From assembly GCA_034766995.1 (NCBI GenBank), contig CM068314.1, positions 15,931,701 through 15,995,700 on the forward strand: a stretch of 64,000 nucleotides of DNA, written 5' to 3'. Origin of the DNA: Acanthacorydalis orientalis. Its lineage: Eukaryota; Arthropoda; Insecta; Megaloptera; Corydalidae. Of the stretch, positions 52,042-64,000 are shown in pieces; position 1 is the stretch's first letter, and each line of letters begins with the position of its first letter. Position numbers and translations under genes: made by a program. Under the pieces are notes generated by a model. That model made no database searches, was not told the DNA's origin, and saw only the letters and a program-made list of their open reading frames with translations.

Positions 52042-52075
<34 letters not shown>
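52042..52075. repeat. (TA)n microsatellite, right flank of mariner
   Basis: Perfect TA tract of about 33 bp starting directly at the mariner end. Confidence 0.98.
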
Positions 52076-52079
<4 letters not shown>

Positions 52080-54630
52080 AGTGAGTAGTATAGTATAAAG
52101 AATGTTATATTTTTATATTTCCACACGATTTGTTTCTACGAAACTGGAATTATACTTTGAAATAATTCACGTTTTATTTTAAATGTTATGAAAATTTAAT
52201 TTTGTTATAAATTAAAATAAAAATTAGTTAACATTTTACTTTCTTACATGCATATAATATTAGATTCATTTATTCGTATTGCAATAAACAATATTAAAAT
52301 TACGTTAATTTTTAATGACAAAAATGTTTTAAAATGTAATAACTATATCGATTAAAAAAGAAATAAATTTATAAAAGTTCGACGAAAATAACATTTTAAA
52401 ATTTTATTGCAATAGGAAGTCGTTAAATTTTTATCACACAATACAATAAAATAAAGTTTTTTATTGCTGGATACAAAACTTAAATGGATTTTATTGAAGA
52501 AAAAATTGTTTTCCTATGATAAATCGAATACAGTAAATGCTATAAAAGAACATTGAGAAAAATTCAACTTCATATTCATTGATTCTTTTTTTTAATTAAT
52601 CCAATCTATTATATTTTTAAGTAAATTCAAATAAAATATTAGAGAATGGATGTTAATTTCAATTAAATTTAAATAAAACTGTAAAGGTTATCGTTCGGAT
52701 TTAAGATAAATGTACAAAATTTTCTGAAAGAGCAAAGTATAAATAACGTCCGATTGCTCGATGATCATTAACTGATTCAAAAAAAGACTAGAATAATGCA
52801 GAAAGTTAAAGTCCGAAGTATCAAAAATACAGTGATTGATTTTGTAAGCGAGATTTTGAATACTTCCTCGATATATCTATACTGTTTTTGTATATAGCTC
52901 ACTGTCGTTCTACGACCTCATCAATCTCAAAACTGTTTATTCATCAATCTTAAAATGATTTATATTTTTAGGTAGATTTATTTTACGTAAACGAAGATCA
53001 AATCTATTACAGAATTATTTTATTAAAGTATTTTTTACACTTAAACAAGATTAGGAAGTCAACAGGATAAATAGTTTTATTTGAAAAATGTTTACTTAAA
53101 AAAAGTTTCATTTATTAATTTGTACGAAGAGTATACTTACTAATATTTAAATATAAATGAAAAGAAACTGAAGATTTTAATTTTATTTTCATTTTTTCTT
53201 TTTAGTAAATTTTTAATTGGAAAATTGGTCATAAATTAACATTATCAAAGGATGTTTTTATTAAATTAATTAATTATGTTGGAAATTTATATTTCATTTT
53301 ATATCTTGAGATGATATTAAATTATGAAATTAAATATATTTTATATTATATGAACTGTACTCAATTATTAAAAATTGATATTTGAAAAGCAATTTTGTAA
53401 ATGAATTTTTCAATATATAAATATTGGATCATTAACAGAAACAAATATATTAGAGATGTAATCTATTGCTTATTTTATAAATAATTTTTGATAAAATTTG
53501 TTTATTTTTGTCAATTTTATTTTATAGTTAGATGAAATATTTTTTTATTAACAGAAAGTTTAAAATAAAAAAGAATTTTTATACTTTTAAATAAAATAAT
53601 CAATAAAAATATTTATCAAATAAGCTACGTAGATACAAAAGTACATCTGCTTTTTATTAACTTTAAATTAGTGTAGGTATTGAAACTATCAAGTTGTATT
53701 ATTTCTGTTATACGTTCATTTCTCATACGGTATCGAGCCTGTTGCTCGTAAGTTCAGTTCAAGTTGACGTATTTTCCTTTATTTTCTTTATGGAATGCTT
53801 GTGTTGCGCTTGTTGGTTATATATTTCTCTCTTGGGTTGATCGTACAACATTCGATCACAGTTCTCGCAAGAGATTTCATAAACTTCGACAGTTTCAAGG
53901 TGTATTTTATTTTTGTGATTTTGCAACAGTTACCTATTCGAACGTTGAATATAGTTTTTCAGGATTTGTTTTATATTTTCTACTTATGTATTTTAATTAT
54001 AACTTTTTCATTGTGTATATTTTCACATACACATATAAATTAAATTTATATATGGAATTACTCTAGTATTTGCAATCGAGTACAAGAATTTATTAAAAAG
54101 TATTTTAAATATTTGTCTAATAAAAAAAACATTTATATGAAATATTAATTTATTTTTTCCCACGACTGTTCAGTTTAATTTGAAATTCTTTATTTTAATT
54201 TCTTCTTTATTTATTTTTTACATACGGGTATGAAAATACAACCAATTATTTTATATAAAATAAACTTATTTTGTTTTAATGCGCGGATTGTTTTTTTGCA
54301 TTTTAATAACAATATGTTACATTTAATCGATTTAATAGGATATCACTTTTATATTTCTGTAATAGAATATTGAAATAATGATTATATTAGACTTTCGTGC
54401 TTGTTTTGTACAATTTCAACAAGAGTGGAAATATATTTAGACGATACCATCTATTTTAAAATTAAAACTTGAATGAAACTCTGGTTCAGTTAATATTATT
54501 ACTTTGCAAATACCATGATTCTCATTTCATCGTAACGACAATGATTTTCACAAAAGTGTATGTTTACATGGCATCGATTTTAATGTACGCTGCAATACAA
54601 ATCTATGATACGTGAACATAATCTTTTCAG
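52076..54630. other. AT-rich non-coding DNA
   Basis: No gene is supported. At 53720-53900 a GC-richer patch opens two overlapping frames. One of 82 codons starts at ATG 53795 with a hydrophobic MLVLRLLVIYF leader. One of 100 codons starts at TTG. Both are hydrophobic, as expected of AT-rich DNA, and neither is recognised. Confidence 0.5.
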
Positions 54631-54811
54631 CAGGCTTCCAGTCACTTCCTACCATTACTTTCATATCCATTTGGTTGTGCGAGCATTACCATCACAACTG
54701 CCGCACGCTTCTTCGTCTATTTCCCCGTTATGCGAGGCAACGAAACTTAGATTGAAAAGTTGAAGGAAACTAAATGTGCGCTCTGTGTATATACGTTAGA
54801 ATTACAAGGCC
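54631..54811 (+). other. Candidate noncoding exon or regulatory island
   Basis: A GC-richer block that starts just after an acceptor-like aatcttttcag and ends at a consensus donor (aaggcc then gtaagtaagg). All three plus frames stop before the donor, after about 39-44 codons, so an exon here would be UTR or noncoding RNA. On the minus strand the same block has its own pyrimidine tract (tagtttccttcaacttttca then atctaag) and an open stretch FVASHNGEIDEEACGSCDG before a possible gtaatg donor. The strand is unresolved. Confidence 0.25.
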
Positions 54812-54931
54812 GTAAGTAAGGTTTTTGTGAGGGAAGGGTATTTTCAATTTATATATACGCTTTTAATCGAATATTTTCATGTATTTACATTTATACATAG
54901 ACGGCATGTGCACATATACACATATACATGA

Positions 54932-54958
54932 ATATATATATATATATATATATATATA
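54932..54958. repeat. (TA)n microsatellite
   Basis: TA tract of about 27 bp preceded by CATA units from about 54909. Confidence 0.96.
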
Positions 54959-55400
54959 ATCAGTATTCCTTTAAAATGTAGATTTCAGTTAGGTTATGTG
55001 TAAGACAAATATATAATAATTAATTTAATCGTCGATTGGAGAAAAATATTAATTTTGACACCTTTTTTCATAAACTGTTTGATTTTTGTTGACTTATTTA
55101 ATAATCTGTTGTTTTAAATAAAAAATATGATAATTATTTGTGTGAAAATATATACAGAATGGTATTAGTTATGGACGTTTAAATGAAATAATAAATATTT
55201 TAATGCATTCTTTCCGTGTAATAAGTCTGTACAGAAAAATATACTTGAGAAATATTAATATTTTTATTATTTATATAATTTTTTTTATGAAATTAAATTG
55301 AAGACATTTTAAGTATTTTTCCCAATGAATAAAATTGAGTCTACGTAGAATTTAAACGTATATAAAATTCATGCATAAAATATGAATTGCGTTCAAAAAA

Positions 55401-55537
55401 GAAATAATGGTGAATCATGAACAACTCAGCCAAAAAATGAATAGTTTTATTTATTATATGTTCTCGAAAACAAATACATTAAAAATAAATGGAATTCGTA
55501 TTTGATAAATTCCATTGAAATAATTCACCATTTCTTC
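55401..55537. repeat. Spaced inverted repeat
   Basis: The arm at 55401-55419 (gaaataatggtgaatcatg) and the complement of 55519-55537 agree over atggtgaat plus flanking bases, about 100 bp apart. An inner aatggaat/attccatt pair lies between them. Weak, and no element is recognised. Confidence 0.4.
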
Positions 55538-55752
55538 ACACGTATAAGAGCGTTACAATTCTAAAAGACAAAAAAGTATGAATGTAGGCGACATTGGCAA
55601 TGATTTTTTTGAGACTATTACAACTTGAATTTTTAAATAGTTTGATAATGAGACAGTACTGTAGTGGTACTTGGCACACAAAAATAAAAATGTTATTAAG
55701 AATTTCAACTTCGCTGATTGAAACAATTTAAAGAGATAGCAAAAATAAAATC

Positions 55753-55785
<33 letters not shown>

Positions 55786-55792
55786 AGTGTGT
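55753..55792. repeat. compound (TA)n(GT)n microsatellite
   Basis: About 20 bp of TA then about eight GT units with one GA break. Confidence 0.97.
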
Positions 55793-56078
55793 TTCCAATT
55801 TAATTAAAATTGATATTTATTTTTACACACTCTGCAATCTAGTTTTTGTTGGCAAAAATATCGAGCGAGAAATGTATTTGTACTATTATATATATATATA
55901 GTTTGTTTGAGAATGAAGCACTATTTGAACCAAATAAATAAATCACTTTTAAGTCTCCGTCTGATAAATTCATCAAAATCTTTTCTCGTTACAAAAAAAC
56001 ATCGAAATAAACTGATATTTCATAATCAGTAAAAGCTTTCTTTGAAAACATCAAATAAAATTATGAGGAAAGTGTGTG

Positions 56079-56098
56079 TATACATATATATGTACATA

Positions 56099-56152
<54 letters not shown>
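56079..56152. repeat. (TA)n microsatellite with CA and TG steps
   Basis: Interrupted start, then about 47 bp of perfect TA. Confidence 0.98.
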
Positions 56153-56155
<3 letters not shown>

Positions 56156-56489
56156 GAAAATATAAATTTGTACATACGTACAAAAAACTATAAACTGATT
56201 ACTGTCTAAATTTCGAAAGATAAAAAATAATTTTTCTTTGTAATTTAGTTCTGACATTTATTAGACCTTAGAGTAAATTCTTAAAACGGAATCAAAATTA
56301 ACCATTAGCTTGTCTAGATGTAATAGGATGTTTACTGTTTATGGATCCATAAATTTAATTCATATTAGTTGAAAACTTTCACTATATCAAATATGCTTTT
56401 ATAAACATAACATTTACAAATCTAGATGAATTGTTATTTTATTCTGTTTTATTTTTCGATTACTCTACTCAAAACCATGAAATATATTA

Positions 56490-56493
<4 letters not shown>

Positions 56494-56525
<32 letters not shown>
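56494..56525. repeat. (TA)n microsatellite
   Basis: Perfect TA tract of about 32 bp. Confidence 0.97.
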
Positions 56526-56528
<3 letters not shown>

Positions 56529-57049
56529 AGAAAGTATGAAAATAAGTTATTAACTTACCGAAAGTAGTATATAAAAATATGTTTTTCGTTTATAATATAT
56601 AATTGACATTTTTTTAAATTTATTGAATTTAAAATTATGAAACAGACTTCGTTAGAATTTTTATGCGCTAAATAGAGTTATTTATATTATTATTATTTTT
56701 TTTATTACAATTGTTAATAAAAAATTTATCACTTGAACATCCTATATATATTCTTCATATAAGTTGTATTAAATGTTTAGAAAAAAGTCTATTGAATATT
56801 TTAGTTATGGTAAAAATGAGAGTTGTTATTTTAATTGAAATTCTAAAAATCATATTTTGTTTATATAATTTAGTTTTTTTATTTAAAATTTGATAGTATT
56901 TTTAAATATTATGATTCTGTAATGTAATTTCTAAAAATATTGTAAATTTTTCTAAAATTCTTACTGTTTGCTAACGGTTTAGCTCTCATATGGTTTCTGC
57001 AAATGTTTTTTAATTAAATTTTTTAAGTATTTTTTTTTAATTTTCACAC

Positions 57050-57106
57050 ATATATATATATATATATATAGAAAGAGAGAGAGGTATACATAGATGGATA
57101 GATAGA
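57050..57106. repeat. Compound (TA)n(GA)n(GATA)n repeat
   Basis: TA run to 57070, then gagaga and gata-like units to about 57106. Confidence 0.95.
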
Positions 57107-57109
57107 TTT

Positions 57110-57370
57110 ATACATGCGTTTTCGGACGAGGTCAAATCTTTAAACGCCCTCAGTATCTACGCTATTGAGTGGCAATACAAAAGCCCGTTATCCTTTACTG
57201 CCGCACAATATCTCGTTCAAACAAATGACAATTGGTGGAGCAGCTTTGAAATTATTATGTTTATTCCCGGTGGTAGTTAATACGCCACTGCAAACACGAA
57301 TTAAAAGTTGCTGAATTCCGAATTCGTATGCTCTGAACGATAATTGTAATCATGAGTGTAGTGCACTGAA
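57110..57370. other. GC-richer island, function unknown
   Basis: About 260 bp with more G, C and CpG than the flanks. From 57116 the plus strand is open to a TAA at 57278 (AFSDEVKSLNALSIYAIEWQ and 34 more residues), with no ATG at its head and no acceptor. On the minus strand an acceptor-like gtgtttgcag precedes an open stretch of about 31 codons. Openness on both strands suggests composition rather than coding. A conserved regulatory element is one possibility. Confidence 0.25.
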
Positions 57371-57434
57371 GATACAAAATAAATAACATGGGCATGTTTA
57401 TAAATATAAATGTTTGTTTGTATACACTCACAAA

Positions 57435-57437
<3 letters not shown>

Positions 57438-57511
<74 letters not shown>
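57438..57511. repeat. (TA)n array with GTAT core
   Basis: Two TA runs of about 35 and 30 bp joined by gtatgtatgtat. Confidence 0.98.
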
Positions 57512-57514
<3 letters not shown>

Positions 57515-58580
57515 CAGTTATGATTTAAATATAAAACGACTTTAGATTTCCATTTTGTTTTGATCTGTAGAAATTTTAATTATTATTAATACTCAAATAA
57601 ATTTCACAAGCGAATTATTCTCCTATCAGATAAATCATAAACTCTTTTTGATTAAAGATCATTTCTGATTGTTGGTTATGCGAATTTCGACAGTGATGTA
57701 CTCATCTTTAAAGCGTTAATGAAAAGGAAAATCTGAAGAAATTTGAAAAGAATAGACATCAAATTTTATATTTCTAAGTTAACATTCTTTGTGCAATAGA
57801 ATTATAATCTAAATCCACATAAGTAATAATTATTTTTTCTTTACATTTTATTGTGTATGTTTAAAAATTACACGGTACTAGGAAATTAACAGTTTTAATT
57901 TTTTATATAATTAATTTAAGTTATTTTTAATATTAATTTTTCAATTATTTGGTTTTAAAAAACAAAATAAAAATTTTGTTAAATGTAAATTAATAAGTAT
58001 AACATGTTTGATTTTAAAAATTGTCCTTATTTTAAAAATAACATAGATGGTATGCATAAGACTGTGTAAAAAAATTTCAATACTTCATAGAAACTCACTT
58101 ACTACATTTCTATTACTTTTAAAAGAAATCAATTTTAAGAACTTGTGCTATAAATTAATAGACATTTTCATTAAAGTTGAATTTTAAATGTAATTCATTT
58201 TTATCTGAGTTATATAATAAAACATTTAAACAGTTTTTGACTCACGAAACGTTTAATGATTTAATTATCACAGAAAGTATTACTGAAATAAATAGTTATT
58301 AATTATTCTAACCATTCTGTTCCGAATTTAATATTTTAATTTATTATCAGTTAGTTAAAATATGCAAATACATATTTATAATTAAATAAATATACAAAAT
58401 GATATAAATACTTATTCTATAAATAAATTTCACATGAAATATTAATTTCAATAAATATGTTTATAAAAATTTGTCACATATTGAACTTAAAAATAGGTTG
58501 CTTTACATAAAATTATTTGATAATTGTAAATAGCTACAAGGAAAAGTAAATATTTTATTTAGTTCATTATAACGAATTTA

Positions 58581-58584
<4 letters not shown>

Positions 58585-58635
<51 letters not shown>
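58585..58635. repeat. (TA)n microsatellite
   Basis: Perfect TA tract of about 50 bp. Confidence 0.98.
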
Positions 58636-58639
<4 letters not shown>

Positions 58640-58800
58640 CAAGTATGTATAATTCATGATTGAGGTAGCAGAAATATTTTTCATTAAAAATGAATTTTGA
58701 ACCGTGACACGTAATACGTGAAAAGAAAAAGTATGTGCTTTTTTCCTTATGTACAGAAAATAATGTTCCTTTTTTTACTATTCCCATAAGATTTTCTTAC

Positions 58801-58951
58801 GGTGAATGTTAATATGTGAATGTCTTGCACACACACCTTTGGGATTACTTGGATAGCTGCCAACGAGAAGGTTTGAAATGCAATCTCATCAGCACTAGTG
58901 TGTAAATCCGTTACTTCACCTATAGTTAGGTCTACAAACTTATGTAGACTT
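58801..58951 (-). other. Candidate coding exon, 151 nt
   Basis: On the minus strand, an acceptor-like caaatatttcttag (ending at 58952) is followed by 151 nt and a donor cattcacc then gtaaga (58800-58795). After one leading base the segment is open for 50 codons with mixed, protein-like composition: SLHKFVDLTIGEVTDLHTSA, then DEIAFQTFSLAAIQVIPKVC, then VQDIHILTFT. The same frame is stop-free from 58983 to 58750 but holds no ATG, so it could be coding only as an internal exon. The segment is GC-richer than its surroundings. It ends in phase 0, the phase in which the 48-nt candidate at 45763-45716 begins, so the two could be spliced in one minus-strand gene across a 13-kb intron. I do not recognise the peptide, and chance openness at this GC level is possible. 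Confidence 0.3.
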
Positions 58952-60800
58952 CTAAGAAATATTTGTTTGTAAAAAATTTCTGTTTACACATATATATTCG
59001 TTATGAAATTTTGACAAACAATTCATTTTGATGTTCATTTCATATTATGAAATCCCTAAAGAAATTATAAAAAATGTCTACTGACTTGAACATTATTTAA
59101 ATTTCGAAACGCAGATGATATCTTTATTGTATTTGAACGTTTGAGACATTTCCATTATAGATAAGTTGTAATTATTTTTCTTCAAAAGTTAAACTAATAT
59201 GCATATAAACACTCTTTTGAAGTTTTATATAAATTATGTGTACTTTATCAAATTACTTTGTCTTGTCTGTATTCTTGTATTTAATTTTTAATTAATATTA
59301 AATCAAATGAATAATTTACAACAAAGCGAAATAATTTCGGTTTTAATTAATAATATTATAGAGATAATAAATAATAAAGTAGCCACGAGTCGGTTTAATA
59401 TTTTCCACGATCTTAGTGAAATATTAAAAAATTATTGAATTATGAAAGTCAAGTTCAGTTATTTTTTCAAAATATTATACAGTTATTTTAATGAAGGTAT
59501 TTCAAATTTAATAATGAAAAAAACAGTAGAAAAAGCTTCAACGTGGGATATGTATATTCATCTTTTTGATAAATGTTTATTCAAATATAAAAAACGATAT
59601 TTTCGGAATAATTGATTCATTTAACATTTAAATTTATATAACTAATGTCAATATTTTATTAAAAAAGAAATATAATTTTTTATTTCATGTTTTCTTTGTA
59701 TATGTGTTGATTTTATTTGATCAAGGAAAAATATTTTTCTGTATACAATTATTTATGTTTTGTTCATATATTTACAAAAATATGACATTTTTATTGTAAT
59801 CGTTACTAAATAACCACATAAAAACATTCACTGAATAGAATTCTAACTAACCATTAATTTAACGTTTGTTTTATTCGTTAAAATTATAATTTACTAGTAA
59901 ATATTGTATTTGAATTTAAATAAAATTCGATAAACTATTAAAGTTCATGTACACACGTATACAGAAACTTGTAAAATAAAATTACTATTACATTCAATGT
60001 GCACAGTTGTATTTTTTTACGGAAGAAATATAAACTATTCTGTTGGTTTCTGTACCACTTGAAGCACTTAAGAGTGAAAGAGCTTGTATTACCAATAATA
60101 AATTGACTCAACTATATGAATACCACTCACGCAAATGTATGGAAGTGAAACTACTGATGAAATAAAATGAAATGTATTTTTTCTGCGAAATTTCAAAACT
60201 TCTCACTAGAAAATAGACTTCTATGTTTCAATAAAAAAAACACTAATGCAGATGCCAGTTTTGATTTTCTGACTTTATATATAAATTTAAAATGGTTTTT
60301 TAAATTAATGAAGTTTTAATAATTGCAAAATATAATCTGGATATATATTTTATAAATTATTTTATTTATTTTGGATTTATTTTATAATTTTATTTTGTTA
60401 AGTTTTGGATGGAAAAAGAATTTTTTTATTCTAAAAATTTTTATAATGTTGACATATATATTATTATACTTAGTAAACAAATCATCAGTTGTCAAACCTT
60501 ATGAATTTACGATTCTCTAAAATAAATTTCGATAGTCTTTATTCATTTCTTCATGAATAAAGTTAAAGAATTTAAAATTTCTCAATAAATAAATATTTCA
60601 ATAATTTTTGATAGGAAATATTTTGATGAAAATAAATAAAAAGTGCCAGATTTTTAATCATATTGTTTAATTTAGAGGGAGGATCTGATTTCAATCAAAG
60701 TAGAAATATAAAATTTGGATTTATTAAAAATATTCAGTGTATTAATTTCAAATTTCTAATATTTTTATTTGTAATAAAAAATATTAAATAATTTTTATGC

Positions 60801-60834
<34 letters not shown>

Positions 60835-63800
60835 GTGTGTGTATATGTGTGTGTGGAAGAGCTGTGTGTGTAAACTGAAACTTAGTATTAAGCACAACAA
60901 GAGTTTAGTTTGTGGTTGGAAGAATATCTGTATTCCTGGTCATTTGTAACCAATATTCAATTGAATTCTTAATTTTATACTAATTGCTCTATCGCATAAT
61001 CTACAATATATTAAAAAAAAATAAAATAAAAATGGCAGTAGCTTAAAAAGATTGATTTTCGAATCAATACCTTCACTTATTTCACAAAAAAAGTACAACT
61101 CATATCACAATATGCGTAGTGCTTACGGAAAAGAGCTTTTTATTTGTTATGGAAATAAAAATCTAAGTTGATTGGACTATTAGTTCTTGAGATATTATGT
61201 TATCCGTAAACAAATTTCGAGAAAAACATGTTTGTTTCAAGTATAGTTGAATGTGTGAGAGAAGTGAACATTTTGTATACCAAATGTCTCAATGTACATT
61301 CTGAAAGATTTCTAGTTTCAATCAAATGAAATAACTGTATAAATAGCAAAAAATATTTTTAATTGGTATATTTTGAAACTGGAGAGGAAATTCAGTTTAA
61401 CTTTTTTCAAGTTTTATTCAATAAAACTTACTAGGTAGTAAATGCCGATATCTTGCAGGTTTCAATATTTCAATAAATCTCTTTAGAAAAATTATTTTTT
61501 AAAAATATATAACGAAAAAAAAACAATGATTTATGAGACTTTTTAACACTGTATATTTTTTCAAATCTCCATTATCTTAATCAAATTAATTACTCTTATT
61601 TTTTGTTTCATTTTAACTTTTGATTAGTTATACTTAATTTTACTATTAACGAAAATGGCTTTTTGTTTTTTTTTTCACTTTTTAAAATTGGACTATGTTC
61701 AACTGGAACCACTTTCTAGTCTACTTGAGACCCTTGATGAATTTTAGCAACAATTAAAAAAACAAATATAAATAACTAAAAAATATATAATAGTTTTCTA
61801 ATGTGTTTTCCATTAATTTAGTTTTTTTCTTTTTAGTGAAAAGTATTACTACCTATTAATTAAAGTTCTTATCTTTATAAATTACTGACTTATTATTAAA
61901 TCTAATATATTTAAAATATAATTATTCATAAAAATACTTTTCACAGACAATGTAACATAAATCAGATGTAAATTTATTAATACTTTTCATGAGTATCGTA
62001 AACTGAATGTGGATTTTGTAAGAGGTTATAACCTAAATTATCTAGGATTATGTTAGACTGGTGATAAATCTAAAGTTAAAGTCGTTTCAATGTAGTTTCA
62101 GTTAGTTAGACCTCGTTTCTTATCTGTATCAAAGGACATCAGTAAAATAAAGATAATCGTCTCTTAAAGAGAATATTCTGAAAGATATTCAATGCAATGA
62201 AAACCAAGTGTATGCATTGTTTAAGAATTACATTTACTTTATCAAAATCTAACTGTTAGCTTCATTTTTCAATAAGTTATAGTTCACATTCTATAAATAA
62301 ATTCGTATGAAAAATTCGAAATCAGTTTATATATAAAATAAATTAAGTGAAACTAATTACGAACTTATTAGATTTATAACATATATTTAAGCATAAATAT
62401 CTTTTCCTTTCAAGAAAGAATATTTATAATATATTTAAATTTTAGTAATATTTTTAATAACATTGTGACAATTACATTTAAATTAGTTTAATAGCTAGAT
62501 TTAGCTTTTTAGCTAGATTTTTGATATTTTATCATATTTCATCACTAAATTAAATGTTACATTTAGTATTAATACATTTATTAAAAAAAATCGTATGTTA
62601 AAGAAATAATTTATAGGTAGTCAAATGGAAAAATAACTGTTGTTGAGTTTCAAAAGCATTATTCTCCAAATTTTTAATTTTATAATAAAGCAAAAAGTAA
62701 TAAATATAAATAAAAAATGTTAAAACAGTGAAAGAGGTTCGAAAATACATTACGATTTCATCGGCTTCAGGCAGTCATTTTTTCCGATAAGGGATTCGTC
62801 AGTTATCTTACCGCTGGAGTAAAGTTATATAAAATAATGGGAGATATTTTGAAAATTGAAACTGAATCAATTTTTCCGTACACATTCAATTTCTATAAAA
62901 AAAGGCACCCAATTAATTTGCACACCTAATATTATAATCATGGTTGTTTATTTTATAAGTACTAAATTAAAAATTTAATATATTTATTGAATTTTTAATT
63001 TAGTGAATTTTTAATAAAGTAATTGAAATTGATTAAAAATTGTCAAACCATATCTAAACAAAATTTGAAATAATCACTATTTTTATGATTCTGTTATTTT
63101 AAATAATTATATTATTAACATGCATTTGTATTTAAATAAAATGGAAAAAACAGTTAAATCATATGTATACATATGTTAAAGGTTTTAAAATGAAAGTTAT
63201 CGACTTTTAAGGAAATAATTACTGAAAGAATTTGAGAGTATTTATGAATATTTTTTGTACTTGCATTCTTTTATAAAAAACTATAATTAAATTATTTCAT
63301 TTTCAAATGAGTGTTTCTAGATGATTAAAGACTATATGTATTAATTAAAATATTATTGTTAAATATAATATGTTAAGAACACATCAATCACAAGTATTCT
63401 ATTTAATTTATTTTCAAAAAGGATATAAACGCGTTTATTTGAATAAAAACTCAAATATTCATACGAATAAAAAAAGAGACTGACAAGAACTGTGAACATT
63501 TGACTAGCACACACGAAGTAGCGGTATTGTAAAGTTTATAGTTTCTCTGAAATGTTATAAAACGATGATGGTCGAGCCTTGAAAAAGGCAGCGTGTATCA
63601 AGTTTGGAATTTACATTTACATCTTTTTTTATGTCTTTCGTACGGACAGAGTTCGTGGTAGAGTTGACGTCTTGTTTTATTTGTACTAACAAATATCTGT
63701 TTAAAATTAAAGAAGATAAAATTGTGCTATGCAAGAGAATAATTTAAAAATGGATATATTAACATTTTTCTCCGAAGAAAATTATACGAATATTCATTTT

Positions 63801-64000
63801 ACTTGAATACAACTATTAAATAAGAGGTGATATAAAATATGCACATAAATAATATAATTCTGATTTACTAGCATGATATTTAATGTGTAGAAATTTTAAC
63901 CAAACCTGCATACGGAATGTAAACTTAAAAAAACACTAGTTTTTTCTTTATTTTAAAAAAGAAAAACGAAACCAATTAAAATGTACTTGCAACTAGATTG
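58952..64000. other. AT-rich non-coding DNA
   Basis: No gene is supported. It contains one compound microsatellite at 60.8 kb, a donor-like site on the minus strand at 62806 (ccagcg then gtaaga) with no convincing exon before it, and a slightly GC-richer patch at 63480-63670 near the window end. Confidence 0.6.
60799..60856. repeat. compound (TA)n(GT)n microsatellite
   Basis: About 26 bp of TA, TG-interrupted TA, then GT units, ending near 60856. Confidence 0.97.

Larger units (their letters stand above)
54812..57109. other. AT-rich non-coding DNA with TA tracts
   Basis: No gene. It includes a spaced inverted repeat at 55401/55537 and several TA tracts. The frames at 56051-56257 and 56711-56893 are AT-rich or repeat-derived. 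Confidence 0.6.
57371..58746. other. AT-rich non-coding DNA
   Basis: Two TA tracts; nothing else seen. Confidence 0.6.

Noticed and set aside
53764..54066. Overlapping 100- and 82-codon hydrophobic frames
   Set aside because: The longer begins at TTG. Hydrophobic composition is what AT-rich DNA yields, and no family or promoter supports either.
62736..62760. ggttcgaa word resembling a tRNA B box
   Set aside because: No A box at the right spacing and no cloverleaf can be drawn.

Overview
The window looks like nuclear DNA of an animal, most likely an insect. It is extremely AT-rich, carries about 48 (TA)n or (TA)n/(GT)n microsatellites, and holds three decayed mariner (Tc1/mariner, DD34D) transposons of at least two lineages. 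There is nothing prokaryotic or organellar: no operons, ribosome binding sites, rRNA or tRNA. I cannot name the species; AT-rich insect genomes rich in TA microsatellites fit best.

No complete protein-coding gene can be supported. Nearly all open frames are short, start at non-ATG codons, or are Ile-Tyr strings read through TA repeats. The window is probably intergenic or lies in very large introns. The best hints of exons are two minus-strand pieces. One is a 48-nt microexon-like segment (45716-45763) with a near-ideal acceptor and donor. The other is a 151-nt segment (58801-58951) open in one frame, whose end phase matches the start phase of the microexon. A TATA-plus-donor first-exon candidate (24770-24918, + strand) and a possible terminal exon (33068-33221, + strand) are weaker.

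Layout. 1-3716: AT-rich non-coding. 3717-4745: a GC-headed dispersed repeat (copy 1) split by a dead mariner. 5270-5960: a GC- and CpG-enriched island, perhaps a promoter or first exon. 10547-11093: an internally deleted mariner with both terminal inverted repeats. 12098-12298: a probable retroelement 3' end running into a TA tract. 12300-33000: AT-rich DNA with many TA tracts and a few GC-richer islands. 34469-34519: a perfect 23-bp hairpin. 36072-36395: copy 2 of the GC-headed repeat, without the mariner. 44236-44383: a long imperfect hairpin with a TA microsatellite in its loop. 45716-45763: the microexon candidate. 51366-52041: a third mariner, deleted twice, sitting inside a TA array. 54631-54811 and 57110-57370: GC-richer islands. 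58801-58951: the second minus-strand exon candidate. The rest is AT-rich with no gene seen.

The most novel item is the pair of homologous GC-headed repeats about 32 kb apart in the same orientation. They resemble no family I can name, and one of them is interrupted by the mariner.
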